Shown here piece after piece: positions 23,805 through 32,492 of a stretch of 57,197 nt of DNA. The position numbers and the translations under genes are program-made. The stretch comes from Bacillota bacterium (GTDB lineage: Bacteria; Bacillota; Clostridia; Oscillospirales; Ethanoligenentaceae): the NCBI GenBank assembly GCA_023391535.1, contig JAEWAU010000027.1:1-57197 (forward strand), given 5' to 3'. The notes under the pieces were generated by a model that saw only the letters and a list, made by a program, of their open reading frames with translations, did no database searches and was not told where the DNA came from. Numbering within the stretch: the first letter of the stretch is position 1; every line of letters starts with the position of its first letter.

Positions 23805-24467
23805 GTGCGGGGGAAAAACAAGCATCGCATTTACGAAAATATCGTCAAGCGCGGCATGGATATCTGCCTGGCGGCACTTGCGCTGCTGCTTCTGTCGCCG
23901 CTCGCGCTGGTGTGCGCCCTGCTCATCAAGCTGGAGGAGCCGGGAGCAAGCATCCTTTACCGGGACAGGCGCAACGGAAAAGACGGCCGGGAATTTCTGG
24001 TTCTGAAATTCCGCACGATGAAGAACGGCCTTTCCGGAAAGGACCTGACGCCGGTGCCGGGAACGCTGACGCGCACGGGAAAAGTGCTGCGCACGCTCAG
24101 CCTCGACGAAATCCCGCAGTTTGTCAATATCCTGCGCGGCGAGATGAGCTTCATCGGCCCGCGCCCGCTGCCCACCGTCTATTATCCCTGGTTCAGCGAA
24201 AGCGAGCGGCGCCGGTTCGACGTGCGGCCGGGCTTGACGGGGCTTGCGCAGGTGAGCGGCCGCGCAAACCTCAACTGGGACGAACGCTTTGTGCTGGATG
24301 TGCGGTATGTGGAGGGGATGTCCTTTGTCCAGGATATGCGCATCTGCATCCGGACGGTGCTCGTGGTGTTCCGGCATGAGGACGTCATCATCGAGGACGA
24401 AACGGAGAACGTCGATTTCGACGTATACCGCAAGCGGCAGCTCGAGGCGCTCCGGGCGCAATCGTAA
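23805..24467 (+). CDS. Undecaprenyl-phosphate sugar-phosphate transferase
   Basis: A bacterial sugar transferase (WcaJ/EpsL/PglC type) that moves a sugar-1-phosphate onto undecaprenyl phosphate, the first membrane step in surface polysaccharide synthesis. One membrane re-entrant helix (MDICLAALALLLLSPLALVC) is followed by GASILYRDRRNGKDG, LKFRTMKNG, TLSLDEIPQFVNILRGEMSF, IGPRPLP and RPGLTGLAQVSGR: the family's full motif set. Compact form without the N-terminal multi-span domain. The start is uncertain: GTG 23805 follows AGAGGGG closely; ATG 23751 is in frame but lacks a ribosome site. It uses a different frame from the preceding gene, 145 bases apart. Confidence 0.93.
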   Translation: MRGKNKHRIYENIVKRGMDICLAALALLLLSPLALVCALLIKLEEPGASILYRDRRNGKDGREFLVLKFRTMKNGLSGKDLTPVPGTLTRTGKVLRTLSLDEIPQFVNILRGEMSFIGPRPLPTVYYPWFSESERRRFDVRPGLTGLAQVSGRANLNWDERFVLDVRYVEGMSFVQDMRICIRTVLVVFRHEDVIIEDETENVDFDVYRKRQLEALRAQS

Positions 24468-24502
24468 GCGGGGCGAAAGCTCCGGGCCATATACCATCCC
24501 CC

Positions 24503-24542
24503 AAAAAACCCGAACCCTGTATTTGCAGGTGTTCGGTTTTTT
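24503..24542 (+). terminator. Intrinsic terminator
   Basis: CCGAAC and GTTCGG with an inner CCTG/CAGG, then six T. It separates the transferase from the following glycosyltransferase pair. Confidence 0.8.
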
Positions 24543-24668
24543 GTACGTGCGGGATAATAGGAATGTTGCGCTCCGCGGCGGATTTTTACAGAAGCCTCTC
24601 GATTCCGACCGGAAAAGGCCGATAATTAAAAAAGAACAAGAAGATTGCGGGAGGCCGGAAAATTGAAA

Positions 24669-26531
24669 ATGAGAAAAACCAGTATTATTATTCTGACATA
24701 CAACAATCTGGAGTACACGAAGCTCTGCATCGAGAGCGTTCGGAAATTTACTCCGGAAGGCAGCTATGAAACCATCGTGGTTGATAATTGCTCCTCCGAC
24801 GGGACAGCGGAATGGCTTCGGGAGCAACCCGATATCCGTTTAATTGCCAATCAGAGAAACGAAGGCTTTCCGGCCGGCTGCAACCAGGGAATCCGGGCTG
24901 CCGAGGCGGGGAACGACATCCTGCTGCTCAACAACGATACGATTGTCACTCCCCAGTGGTTGGATGCCCTGCGAACGTGCCTGTACAGCAGCCCTTCCAT
25001 CGGCGCCGCGGGGCCTGTGACCAATTTCTGTTCGAACGGCCAGGCCATCCAGACAAAATTCGGAGATATCACGGAGATGCTGGATTTTGCCGCTCAGTTC
25101 AACGCCTCGCAGCGCCCGGAGTATGAATGCCGGCAGAAGCTGGTGGGATTCTGCCTGCTTATGAAACGCGAGGCCGTCGATCAGATCGGTCTCCTTGATG
25201 AACGCTTTACACCCGGAAATTATGAGGACGACGATTACTCATACAGAATCCAGGAGGCAGGGTACAGGCTGCTCCTTTGCCATTCCGTCTTTATTTATCA
25301 TTTCGGCAGCCTCTCCTTTCATAAGGATATCCAGGCTTACCAGCGGCATCTCCTCGTCAATGAAAAGAAATTTGAGGAGAAATGGGGATTCAACCCCCGT
25401 TATTCGACCTATATTCGAGCCGATGTCATCCGTATGATCGACAACGCGCCGGAAGACCCGATCCGCGTTCTGGAGATCGGCTGCGCGTGCGGCGCCACGC
25501 TGCTGAGGATCAAGCACGAATACAAAAACGCCGAGCTGTACGGTATCGAACTCAATTCTGCGTCGGCAAAGGTCGCTTCTCAGTATTGCATTGTAAAAAG
25601 TGAGGATATTGAACAATCTCATTTGAGCTTTGAGGAGAATTTTTTCGATTATATTCTTTTCGCGGATGTTCTCGAACACCTGTATGACCCGCTGAAAGTT
25701 TTGGCTACCATGAAAAGATATTTGAAAAAGGATGGGCACATCGTGGCCAGCATCCCAAACATCATGCACTATACGGTAGTGGCGGGCTTGCTCGGCGGTA
25801 ATTTTACCTATGAGGACGCGGGAATTCTGGACAGGACGCACCTGCGATTTTTTACTTGGAACGAAATCGTTCGCCTGTTCCGCGCCGGCGGATATGGCAA
25901 CCTGCAGGTGCGGGCAAGCGCCTTTCCGCACGCCGCCGCCGCGGATGCTTTTGTAGACAAGTTGGTTGCTATCGCCGGGGAGGATAAGCGGGAGCAGTTT
26001 CTGGCATATCAGTACGTTGTGAAAGCGGGAACGGAACAGGAGGCAGCTTCTGCGTCCCAAACCGCCTCCGTGCATGAAAGCGCCCCCGCGCGGGCGGAAG
26101 CGGATTCCGGCGCGGCCGCCTCAATTCCGCAGTCCGAGCAAGGAAGACACCTGCGTTTTTTGCTGCGCAGGCTGGAATATCATATCGACGACGAGCAGAA
26201 CTTGCAGGCGCTCGCTGCCCTTCTGGAACAATCGGGAACCAATCCTGCGCTGGAGGACCAGGAAATCGAACGTTCGGCGGTCGACAGCGCCAGCCAATAC
26301 AACATGTTGGGCTTGGCTTATTACATCGCCGGGGGCAAGCAGCGGGCAGCCGAATGCTTTTTGAACGCATACGAAAGGAATCCGGAAAACCCAGATGTGG
26401 TCTTTAATACGGTTTCCCTGCTTCTCGAATATCACAATATAGGTGCGGCAAAATCTATACTAAGCAGGTGCGACCAAAACGACGAGAGGATTCGGACATT
26501 GCTGAGGAAAACACAGGAGGCGGATTTATGA
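24669..26531 (+). CDS. GT2 glycosyltransferase fused to SAM methyltransferase and helical tail
   Basis: About 620 aa in three parts. Residues 1-~260: GT-A family 2 glycosyltransferase (SIIILTYNNLEYTKLCIESV, LLLNNDTIVTPQWL with the DxD-like site, NYEDDDYSYRIQEAGYRLLL). Residues ~265-460: class I methyltransferase (RVLEIGCACGATLLRIK, FADVLEHLYDPLKVL, KKDGHIVASIPNIMHYT). After an Ala/Ser/Gln linker, residues ~490-610 form helices resembling TPR repeats (AYYIAGGKQRAAECFLNAYE). Probably transfers and methylates a sugar in the surface glycan. ATG 24669 chosen by homology of the first strand; TTG 24663, 9 bases after GGGAGG, is an alternative. Stop overlaps the next start (ATGA). Confidence 0.9.
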   Translation: MRKTSIIILTYNNLEYTKLCIESVRKFTPEGSYETIVVDNCSSDGTAEWLREQPDIRLIANQRNEGFPAGCNQGIRAAEAGNDILLLNNDTIVTPQWLDALRTCLYSSPSIGAAGPVTNFCSNGQAIQTKFGDITEMLDFAAQFNASQRPEYECRQKLVGFCLLMKREAVDQIGLLDERFTPGNYEDDDYSYRIQEAGYRLLLCHSVFIYHFGSLSFHKDIQAYQRHLLVNEKKFEEKWGFNPRYSTYIRADVIRMIDNAPEDPIRVLEIGCACGATLLRIKHEYKNAELYGIELNSASAKVASQYCIVKSEDIEQSHLSFEENFFDYILFADVLEHLYDPLKVLATMKRYLKKDGHIVASIPNIMHYTVVAGLLGGNFTYEDAGILDRTHLRFFTWNEIVRLFRAGGYGNLQVRASAFPHAAAADAFVDKLVAIAGEDKREQFLAYQYVVKAGTEQEAASASQTASVHESAPARAEADSGAAASIPQSEQGRHLRFLLRRLEYHIDDEQNLQALAALLEQSGTNPALEDQEIERSAVDSASQYNMLGLAYYIAGGKQRAAECFLNAYERNPENPDVVFNTVSLLLEYHNIGAAKSILSRCDQNDERIRTLLRKTQEADL

Positions 26532-27208
26532 AAAATAACCGCTTTTGCTTTATTACTTGCGTCAACGATGAGGAAACCTATCAGGAGTGTTTGTATTATA
26601 TCAACCACCTGGAACTTCCAGACGGGTACGAGATTGAAACACTAGCAATCCGGGGCGCGCGCTCCATAGCGGAAGGGTATAATCGCGCAATCATCCAGTC
26701 CGATGCCAAATATAAAATTTATCTCCATCAAGATGTGTTCCTTGTAAACCGGCAGCTTCTCAGCAACCTTCTGGCTATTTTCCAAGCAGACGAACGGGTC
26801 GGCATGCTTGGTTTGGTCGGAACCGAAGAATTGCCGCCCGATGGAATCTGGTGGAACGGTGTACGGAACTATGGCAGGGTCTATGACACATCCAGAGGGA
26901 AAATAGGGCTGATCGCGTTTGACAACCCGGTGGACGGTGGTTGGAAGAGCGTTCAGGCCATTGACGGTATCTTCATGGCGACCCAGTACGACCTGCCTTT
27001 TCGCAGCGACCTGTTTGACGGTTGGCATTTTTATGACGTCTCTCAGTCGTTGGAATTTATCCGGAAAGGTTACCGGATTGCCGTGCCGACGGTTTCGGAA
27101 CCGTGGTGTATCCACGACTGCGGAGTCACTCCGGTGGGGAATGCGTATCGGCAGGACTGCAGGATATTTCTAAAAGAATATACCGGAGATGTTCGGCAGT
27201 TTCGGTGA
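26528..27208 (+). CDS. Glycosyltransferase-like protein (StrF-type)
   Basis: A 226-aa protein: NRFCFITCVNDEETYQECLY, then ARSIAEGYNRAIIQSDAKYK followed by IYLHQDVFLVNRQLL, and FDGWHFYDVSQSLEFIRKGY. The pattern (LHQDV in place of DxD and the WHFYD block) matches the short glycosyltransferase-like domain found in StrF and many clostridial glycan clusters. ATG 26528 overlaps the stop of the preceding gene by four bases and has GGAGG 8 bases upstream, so the two are translationally coupled. Acceptor and donor unknown. Confidence 0.82.
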   Translation: MKNNRFCFITCVNDEETYQECLYYINHLELPDGYEIETLAIRGARSIAEGYNRAIIQSDAKYKIYLHQDVFLVNRQLLSNLLAIFQADERVGMLGLVGTEELPPDGIWWNGVRNYGRVYDTSRGKIGLIAFDNPVDGGWKSVQAIDGIFMATQYDLPFRSDLFDGWHFYDVSQSLEFIRKGYRIAVPTVSEPWCIHDCGVTPVGNAYRQDCRIFLKEYTGDVRQFR

Positions 27209-27249
27209 AAGGCCTGCGCCCTGCGGCACCTCCTACGTATAAATAAAGG

Positions 27250-27296
27250 GCGAACCCCGGACGCCTGTTTTTTCAGACATCCGGGGTTCGCTCTTT
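27250..27296. terminator. Bidirectional terminator between glycosyltransferase and nrdR
   Basis: GCGAACCCCGGA pairs perfectly with TCCGGGGTTCGC. TCTTT follows on the plus strand and CCTTTATTTAT on the minus strand. The genes on both sides converge on it. Confidence 0.88.
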
Positions 27297-27310
27297 CGGA
27301 AGTTTGAAAC

Positions 27311-27766
27311 TTACTTTTCGTGCAGCAGCTTTTCCAGCTCGTCCAAAAAGGTGTTGATATCGCGGAACTGGCGGTAAACCGAAGCGAAGCGCACATAGGC
27401 GACCTCGTCGATGGTTTTGAGCTTATCCATGGCAAGCTCGCCGATCCGCTGGGATGTCACCTCGCGGTCGAGGGAGTTTTGCAGGTTCGTCTCGATCTCG
27501 TTTACGGCCCGTTCCAGCGATTCGATGGAAACGGGCCTTTTTTCGCACGCCCGCAGCATGCCGTTGAGCACTTTCTGGCGGTCGAAGGTCTGGCGCGATT
27601 TGTCTTTTTTAATCACGATCAGAGGCAGGTTTTCAATGGCTTCGTAGGTTGTGAAGCGTTTCTGGCACCGCAGACATTCACGGCGCCGGCGGATGCGTTC
27701 GCCGTCGTCGGTAGGGCGGGAATCGATTACTTTGCTTTCCTCAAAGCCGCAGTAGGGACATTTCAT
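27311..27766 (-). CDS. nrdR: Transcriptional repressor NrdR
   Basis: A 151-aa regulator of ribonucleotide reductase genes. Zinc ribbon at the N-terminus (MKCPYCGFEESKVIDSRPTD, then CLRCQKRFTTYE) and an ATP-cone domain (LPLIVIKKDKSRQTFDRQKV, EVTSQRIGELAMDKL, VAYVRFASVYRQFRD). Length and motifs are standard. No ribonucleotide reductase gene is in the window, as is usual for unlinked nrdR. It is the last gene of a minus-strand run that includes the DUF6514 gene 131 bases upstream. Confidence 0.97.
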   Translation of the reverse strand: MKCPYCGFEESKVIDSRPTDDGERIRRRRECLRCQKRFTTYEAIENLPLIVIKKDKSRQTFDRQKVLNGMLRACEKRPVSIESLERAVNEIETNLQNSLDREVTSQRIGELAMDKLKTIDEVAYVRFASVYRQFRDINTFLDELEKLLHEK

Positions 27767-27897
27767 GGAGTTCCTCCCTGATGCCGAAGCAGCCGGCTGC
27801 CGCGGCGGAATTTTCCGAGCGCCGGCTCATACGATTCTCCGCCCGCGCCGAACGTTTATCCTGCGGTGGCGCCGAAAGCCGGGCGCGGGCCGCCGCA

Positions 27898-28224
27898 CTA
27901 TTTGGCCGCGATAAAATCCTCGGCCGCGTCTTTAAGGCACACGGGCGTTACCGCGCCGCGCGCGAGAAGCCGGATGAAACCGAGAACTTCTTCTTTGGAA
28001 ACCGAAATGTCGTCCACTTGTGCACAGTCCAGCGGATTGCCGTCCAGCGGGCTGTCGTCCGCCTGCTTGCCGTCCATCCGGAGCGTGGCGCGAACGCCGT
28101 ATGCCGGGAGCAATTCCGCCCCGTCCGACGCGCAAAGCCCTTCTGTCAGAAAATATTCGACCCGGAACGTCTTGTTTTCCTCGGAGACCCGGAAATGAGA
28201 CACCTCCGTAGCAGATGGAAACAT
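27898..28224 (-). CDS. DUF6514-type protein
   Basis: A 108-aa soluble protein. LPAYGVRATLRMDGK, VDDISVSKEEVLGFIRLLAR and AVTPVCLKDAAEDFI match the general pattern I recall for clostridial DUF6514 proteins; function unknown. Start ATG 28224 has GGGAGGAG 6 bases upstream, so the twelve upstream codons of the open frame are not used. The 213 bases between it and the isomerase gene hold no gene that I recognise. Confidence 0.7.
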   Translation of the reverse strand: MFPSATEVSHFRVSEENKTFRVEYFLTEGLCASDGAELLPAYGVRATLRMDGKQADDSPLDGNPLDCAQVDDISVSKEEVLGFIRLLARGAVTPVCLKDAAEDFIAAK

Positions 28225-28437
28225 GTACACTCCTCCCGTATCGTTCTGGCCAGGCAACACTACTATTATAGAGCAGCCGCGCTGGATTTTATCGGGAGAA
28301 ATGGCAGAAAAACGGACGATGCCGACAAAGAAATCCGCTATATTTTGGTGCAGACGACGGCATTATGCCTATATATAGTGGAATTGGTGCGTATTGTGTC
28401 GAATTAGGTCAGGGTATGCCGTTCCTACTTCGGCGCA

Positions 28438-29223
28438 TCAGCGCGGGCCGGCCAGCGTTTCCAGAAAGCGCCGCGCGCGCACCAGGTCGGCGTCGCCTTC
28501 GAAACAGCCGCGGTAGACCTCCGTTACCAAGGGGCCGCAAAAACCCGCGCGTGTCAGGTGTGCGCACAGGGCGGGGAGATCGGCGCAGCCCGTTCCGGGA
28601 AGCAGGCAGTCCTGTTCCGGCGAGCTGTCGCTCAGGTGAACCAGCGCGATGTTCCGCCCCATGGCGTCGGCCATCGCAAGCGGAGATTCGCCCGCGCGCA
28701 GGGCCTGCTTGACATCCAGCACAAAGCGGATGCCGTCCCCCAGCAGGCGCTTCATGCCGGTGATTTCGGCTGCTGTGGCGCTGCGGCAGCGCGCGACATT
28801 CTCCTGCGCGAGCGTAACGCCTTCCTCCCGCGCCGCAGCGGCCAGGGCCGCAAAGCGTTCGCAAAACTCCGGCAGGGGGAGGGGAGAATCGCGCCGGTCC
28901 CCGTGAAAGACCACGAAGGAGGCGCCCAGCCGGGCGGCCTGCGCGAAATAGCGCCGGTACTGCGCCACACCGTCGGCAAAGCGGCGGGGATATTCGGTGA
29001 AAAAGAGGAACGGCTCCAAGCCGCAGGTGTAGAGATGGAGCGAGCAGATTTCCGCGCCAGCGCCGCGCAGGCGGCTTTTCAGGCCGTCCGCGAAGACGCC
29101 TGAAAACTCGCTTTCACAGTTGATAAACACCTCGAACCGGCGAAAACCCAGCGTCAGCAGCTTATCCAGCGCGCGTTCGGTTTCCAGCGGATACAGGCAG
29201 GCGGTGGAAATGGCCGGAAGCAT
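28438..29223 (-). CDS. Sugar phosphate isomerase/epimerase-like TIM barrel
   Basis: A 261-aa xylose-isomerase-like TIM-barrel protein (AP_endonuc_2 group). Barrel strands with metal-ligand positions are visible: RRFEVFINCESEFSG, ASFVVFHGDRRDSPL, VTLAQENVAR (Glu), FVLDVKQALRAGE (Asp), IALVHLSDSSPEQDC (His/Asp) and CGPLVTEVYRG (Glu). Probably isomerises or epimerises a sugar or inositol derivative; substrate unknown. ATG 29223 preceded by AAGGGAAGGGA; the upstream twelve codons are unlikely. Monocistronic, divergent from the small membrane protein gene. Confidence 0.85.
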   Translation of the reverse strand: MLPAISTACLYPLETERALDKLLTLGFRRFEVFINCESEFSGVFADGLKSRLRGAGAEICSLHLYTCGLEPFLFFTEYPRRFADGVAQYRRYFAQAARLGASFVVFHGDRRDSPLPLPEFCERFAALAAAAREEGVTLAQENVARCRSATAAEITGMKRLLGDGIRFVLDVKQALRAGESPLAMADAMGRNIALVHLSDSSPEQDCLLPGTGCADLPALCAHLTRAGFCGPLVTEVYRGCFEGDADLVRARRFLETLAGPR

Positions 29224-29372
29224 ACGGAAGTCCCTTCCCTTCTTCCAACATTTTAGCATTGTGCCGCCCTTCCGTCAATGTTACCATAGGAACAGAGACG
29301 TTCTGCCGCAGCAGTAAGTGGCCGCAGCCGCCATTTTCGCGGAGAAAACGCTCCGAAAGGGGAAATACATAG

Positions 29373-29642
29373 ATGCGTATTCTGAACATGGCCAAAACCG
29401 CGTTCCGGACGCTCAATCCGGTTTCGCTGGGAATTTTATTTGCGGGGCTGGAATTCACGGCGGGGCTTCTGCTGGCGTCGCTCGTGCTCACGCTGCTCAC
29501 GGGCCGCGTCGGCGACATGTTCTCCATGATGGGTGCGGCGGCGGGGCTCAAACAGGCGGCGCTCACCTGCGGGACGCTTGCGGCGGTAGCCGCGCTGTTC
29601 GGGGATATGGCCGTGAAGGACCGGCAGAACGGCCGCCTGTAA
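29373..29642 (+). CDS. Small two-span membrane protein, unknown
   Basis: An 89-aa protein with two hydrophobic segments, about residues 17-43 (VSLGILFAGLEFTAGLLLAS onward) and 62-80, and a basic N-terminus, so both ends should face the cytoplasm. Not recognised. ATG 29373 follows GAAAGGGG. It stands alone between a divergent isomerase gene and a strong terminator. Confidence 0.65.
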   Translation: MRILNMAKTAFRTLNPVSLGILFAGLEFTAGLLLASLVLTLLTGRVGDMFSMMGAAAGLKQAALTCGTLAAVAALFGDMAVKDRQNGRL

Positions 29643-29703
29643 AAACGAAGGCCCGGTCAGATACCCTCTAGGAGTACAAATCGGCGAAAACACCGCGGGG
29701 CGG

Positions 29704-29764
29704 AAAAAACGCGGGAACGGCAAGACGCGAAACGGCGCGTTTTGCCGTTCCCGCGTTTTCTTTT
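29704..29764. terminator. Strong bidirectional terminator
   Basis: ACGCGGGAACGGCAA (29709-29723) with its perfect complement (29742-29756), flanked by AAAAA and TTTCTTTT. Confidence 0.9.
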
Positions 29765-29860
29765 GCCGGAAAAGCCGCCGGGCAAACCCCGGGTCGAACC
29801 CCGCGCGGAAAGCAACAGCCGCAGCTGTTCCGGCTGCGGAATCCATAAGGATTTCGGAAT

Positions 29861-29893
29861 AAAAACAGGCGGCCGCCCGAATGGGAGGCCGCC
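29861..29893 (-). terminator. Terminator of secDF operon
   Basis: GGCGGCC and GGCCGCC form the stem; on the minus strand a TGTTTTT tail follows. Eighteen bases past the secF stop. Confidence 0.8.
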
Positions 29894-29911
29894 TGATGCG
29901 TTTTGCGCGGA

Positions 29912-30925
29912 TCAGCGCTTGTTTTTCTTGCCGGTGCGCGCGGCTTCGAGGCGCTTCTTGTGCTCCTCGCGCTCCTGCGCCGCCACGAGCTTTGCCGCAG
30001 CGGCCCGCTTCTCCTTGTGGGTTTCCCAGGTGACCCACAGCGGGCCGGCGATGCAGATGGTGGAATAGCAGCCGGTGACGACGCCCACCATCATGGGCAG
30101 CGCGAAGCTTGTAAGGGAATCGAGCCGGTACAGGAACGAGAACACCGCAATCACCGCGATGGCGACGAAGGTGACGAGGGTGGTGTTGATGGACCGGGCG
30201 AAGGACTGGTTGATGGACTTGTTCACGATATCCTTGAACGGAATCTTCTGGCCGTAGAGCCTGCGGTTCTCACGCACGCGGTCGAACACCACGATGGTAT
30301 CGTTGATGGAGTAGCCGAGGATGGTGAGCGTGACCGCGACGAAGTTGTCGTTGATGGTGAACCGCATGACGGAGAACGCCACGAAGCCGATGATCACGTC
30401 GTGCATGAGCGCGACGAACGCGAAGATACCGGCCGGAAGGCCGCCGATCTTGCGGAACCGGATCCAGATATACAGAATGATGAGCACCGAGGCGAGCACC
30501 AGCGCGAGCAGGCTCTTCTGGAAAAACGCGCGGCCCATGGAGGCCGCCACGTCCGTGGACTGGCCTTTGGCGAGCTGATTCCCGGAGAACTGCTTGCTTT
30601 CGGCGGAGAACAGGGTGGCCTGCTCGTCGCTCGTGAGGTTCTTGTTGATATCGAGCACGAGGGTCTTCTGGTGCGTCACGTAGTTGACGTCCGTGGAGGC
30701 GTCCACCAGCTTGCCGGGCAGGGCGCTCTGCGCCACCTGCTGGGCCGTGGAGGTGCTGACGTCGCCCGTGTAGGTGTAGCGGATGATGGCGCCGCCGGTG
30801 AACTGAATATCCAGCTTGACGCCGAAAATGATCGACACGAGGATGCCGAGAGTGATGAGCGTCAGTGAGATCGTGTAGTAAATTTTGCTTTTGCCGATAA
30901 AATCGATATTGAGATCGGGCCTCAT
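29912..30925 (-). CDS. secF: Protein translocase subunit SecF
   Basis: A 337-aa membrane protein of the Sec export machinery. One N-terminal helix, the periplasmic-type domain opening LDIQFTGGAIIRYTYTGDV, then five helices with ARPMEA-adjacent core VLIILYIWIRFRKIGGLPAG, MHDVIIGFVAFSV, and the conserved LGYSINDTIVVFDRVRENRR. The start overlaps the secD stop (ATGA at 30922-30925), so the pair is translationally coupled. The C-terminal tail is Lys/Arg rich. Works with SecD to drive late steps of secretion with the proton gradient. Confidence 0.97.
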   Translation of the reverse strand: MRPDLNIDFIGKSKIYYTISLTLITLGILVSIIFGVKLDIQFTGGAIIRYTYTGDVSTSTAQQVAQSALPGKLVDASTDVNYVTHQKTLVLDINKNLTSDEQATLFSAESKQFSGNQLAKGQSTDVAASMGRAFFQKSLLALVLASVLIILYIWIRFRKIGGLPAGIFAFVALMHDVIIGFVAFSVMRFTINDNFVAVTLTILGYSINDTIVVFDRVRENRRLYGQKIPFKDIVNKSINQSFARSINTTLVTFVAIAVIAVFSFLYRLDSLTSFALPMMVGVVTGCYSTICIAGPLWVTWETHKEKRAAAAKLVAAQEREEHKKRLEAARTGKKNKR

Positions 30926-32211
30926 TGCGCAGCACCTCCAAACAGGAAGTTCCGGCGGAAGGCCTCGAACTTCGAAACGGACTTCAGCATCAGGCGGGAG
31001 GCCGTGACGCCCATGATGAGGTTGAATATCACACCGATGATGAGCGTGTAGCCGAAGGACTGCACGGTGCCGGAGCCGAGCCACATCAGCAGGATGCCCA
31101 CGATGAACACCGTGACGTTGCCGTCGAAGATGGCGGTGAAGCTGCGCTCGAAGCCGGCGTCGATGGCGCCGTCAAGCGTCTTGCCGAGCCGGAGTTCCTC
31201 TTTGATGCGCTCGCCGGTGAGGACGTTCGCATCCACGCCCATGCCTATGGATAGGATGATGCCGGCGATGCCGGGCAATGTAAGCGTGAGCTGCGGGATG
31301 GAGATGCACAGCAGAGTGCCCGCCACATGCCCGCACAGCGCGATACAGGCGATCAGGCCCGGCAGGCGGTAATAGAGGATCATGAACAGGCAGATGAGGA
31401 TGAACGCCACGAAACCGGCCATTACCGTAACGTTCAGGGCGTTCGCGCCCATCTGAGCCGAGATGGTGCTGTAGTTATCGGTGACGAGCTTGAACGGCAG
31501 CGCGCCCGCGTTGATCTGGTTGGCCAGTTTCTGAGCCACGGCCGCAGTCATCGGGCTGTTCGTGTCGTTGATGATGGCCTGTCCGTCGTCGATCTCGGTT
31601 TGCACCACGGGGCTCGAGATCTCGGTGGTGTCCATGTAAATTCCGATTTGCTTATTCAGGAACTTCTTGGTGGCCGCCGCGAATTTCGTGGTGCCCGCGG
31701 AGTTGAAGGTCAGCGACACGCAGTAGCCGTTGTTGTTGTTGGAAGCGTCTACCTTGGCCTGTGCGCTCTTGACGTCGTTGCCCGTGAGCAGCACGTTGCC
31801 GCTCGGGTCCTTGAACGTGAGCTGGGACATGGCGCCGAGCTCGGAAATGGCGCTTTCCGGGTCCTTATCCTTGATTCCGGATTTCCACGGGAAGCGGATC
31901 TCGATGGAATCGGTGGCATAGTCCTCGTAGATGTTGCGATCCTTGATGTTGAGATTATCGAGGCGCACGCTCAAGCGCTGGACCGCGGCGTCGAGCTGAT
32001 CCTTTGTGACACTGACCCCTTTCGGAGGGGTGAATGTCACATCGACACCGCCTTTGATGTCGATGCCGAACCGGATATCCTGCGCTCCCTTTACCACAGT
32101 TACCCGATTATCGCCCTGCGAGTAGCCGAACCCGGCGTAAGCCAGGTAGGAAAGCACGGCTATCACAAGCACGATGACGAAGATTACGGGTCTTCCCACA
32201 CGCTTGAACAC
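30922..32211 (-). CDS. secD: Protein translocase subunit SecD
   Basis: A 429-aa partner of SecF. An N-terminal helix precedes DIRFGIDIKGGVDVTFTPPK (the conserved D-x-x-GG motif). The extracytoplasmic domain contains AVQRLSVRLDNLNIKDRNIY and the segment ending GQAIINDTN. The six-helix membrane part includes LTLPGIAGIILSIGMGVDAN and ERIKEELRLGKTLDGAIDAG. GTG 32211 is the start, with GGAAGG 10 bases upstream. First gene of the secD-secF operon; the region upstream contains one copy of the palindromic repeat family. Confidence 0.96.
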   Translation of the reverse strand: MFKRVGRPVIFVIVLVIAVLSYLAYAGFGYSQGDNRVTVVKGAQDIRFGIDIKGGVDVTFTPPKGVSVTKDQLDAAVQRLSVRLDNLNIKDRNIYEDYATDSIEIRFPWKSGIKDKDPESAISELGAMSQLTFKDPSGNVLLTGNDVKSAQAKVDASNNNNGYCVSLTFNSAGTTKFAAATKKFLNKQIGIYMDTTEISSPVVQTEIDDGQAIINDTNSPMTAAVAQKLANQINAGALPFKLVTDNYSTISAQMGANALNVTVMAGFVAFILICLFMILYYRLPGLIACIALCGHVAGTLLCISIPQLTLTLPGIAGIILSIGMGVDANVLTGERIKEELRLGKTLDGAIDAGFERSFTAIFDGNVTVFIVGILLMWLGSGTVQSFGYTLIIGVIFNLIMGVTASRLMLKSVSKFEAFRRNFLFGGAAQ

Positions 32212-32328
32212 GCGTTTTCACCTTCCGCATTTTTTTTCCGGGACGGCGCGAAAAAGCCCCTGCCCGGAGCCCTGTGCAGAACACAGCAACTATATTATAG
32301 GGGGGGGAGCCGGAATTGTCAATAAAAG

Positions 32329-32368
32329 AAAGCCCACCCGAAGGCGGACTTTTGGGCGGCGGGCTTTC
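32329..32368. terminator. Hairpin upstream of secD
   Basis: GAAAGCCC and GGGCTTTC flank a GC-rich loop with an internal CGCC/GGCGG possibility. It lies between purB and secD next to the palindromic repeat; may end the purB transcript. Confidence 0.5.
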
Positions 32369-32492
32369 CCGTGCCCGATTCGCGGGAAAGCCCGGCAAAT
32401 CCATCCCTTATTCTTCCGCAGATGGAAACCGTGCGCGGGGGGCTGGGTAAAAGCAACCGCCCGGCCCCATTCGAATTGCCGCACCGCAGGTG
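32365..32492. repeat. Mosaic palindromic repeat R1 (purB-secD gap)
   Basis: Contains CCCGATTCGCGGGAAAGCCC, then CCGTGCGCGGGG and GGCCCCATTCGAATTGCCG at 32463-32481, ending at the purB stop codon. These blocks recur in the same order in the other copies. Confidence 0.8.
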
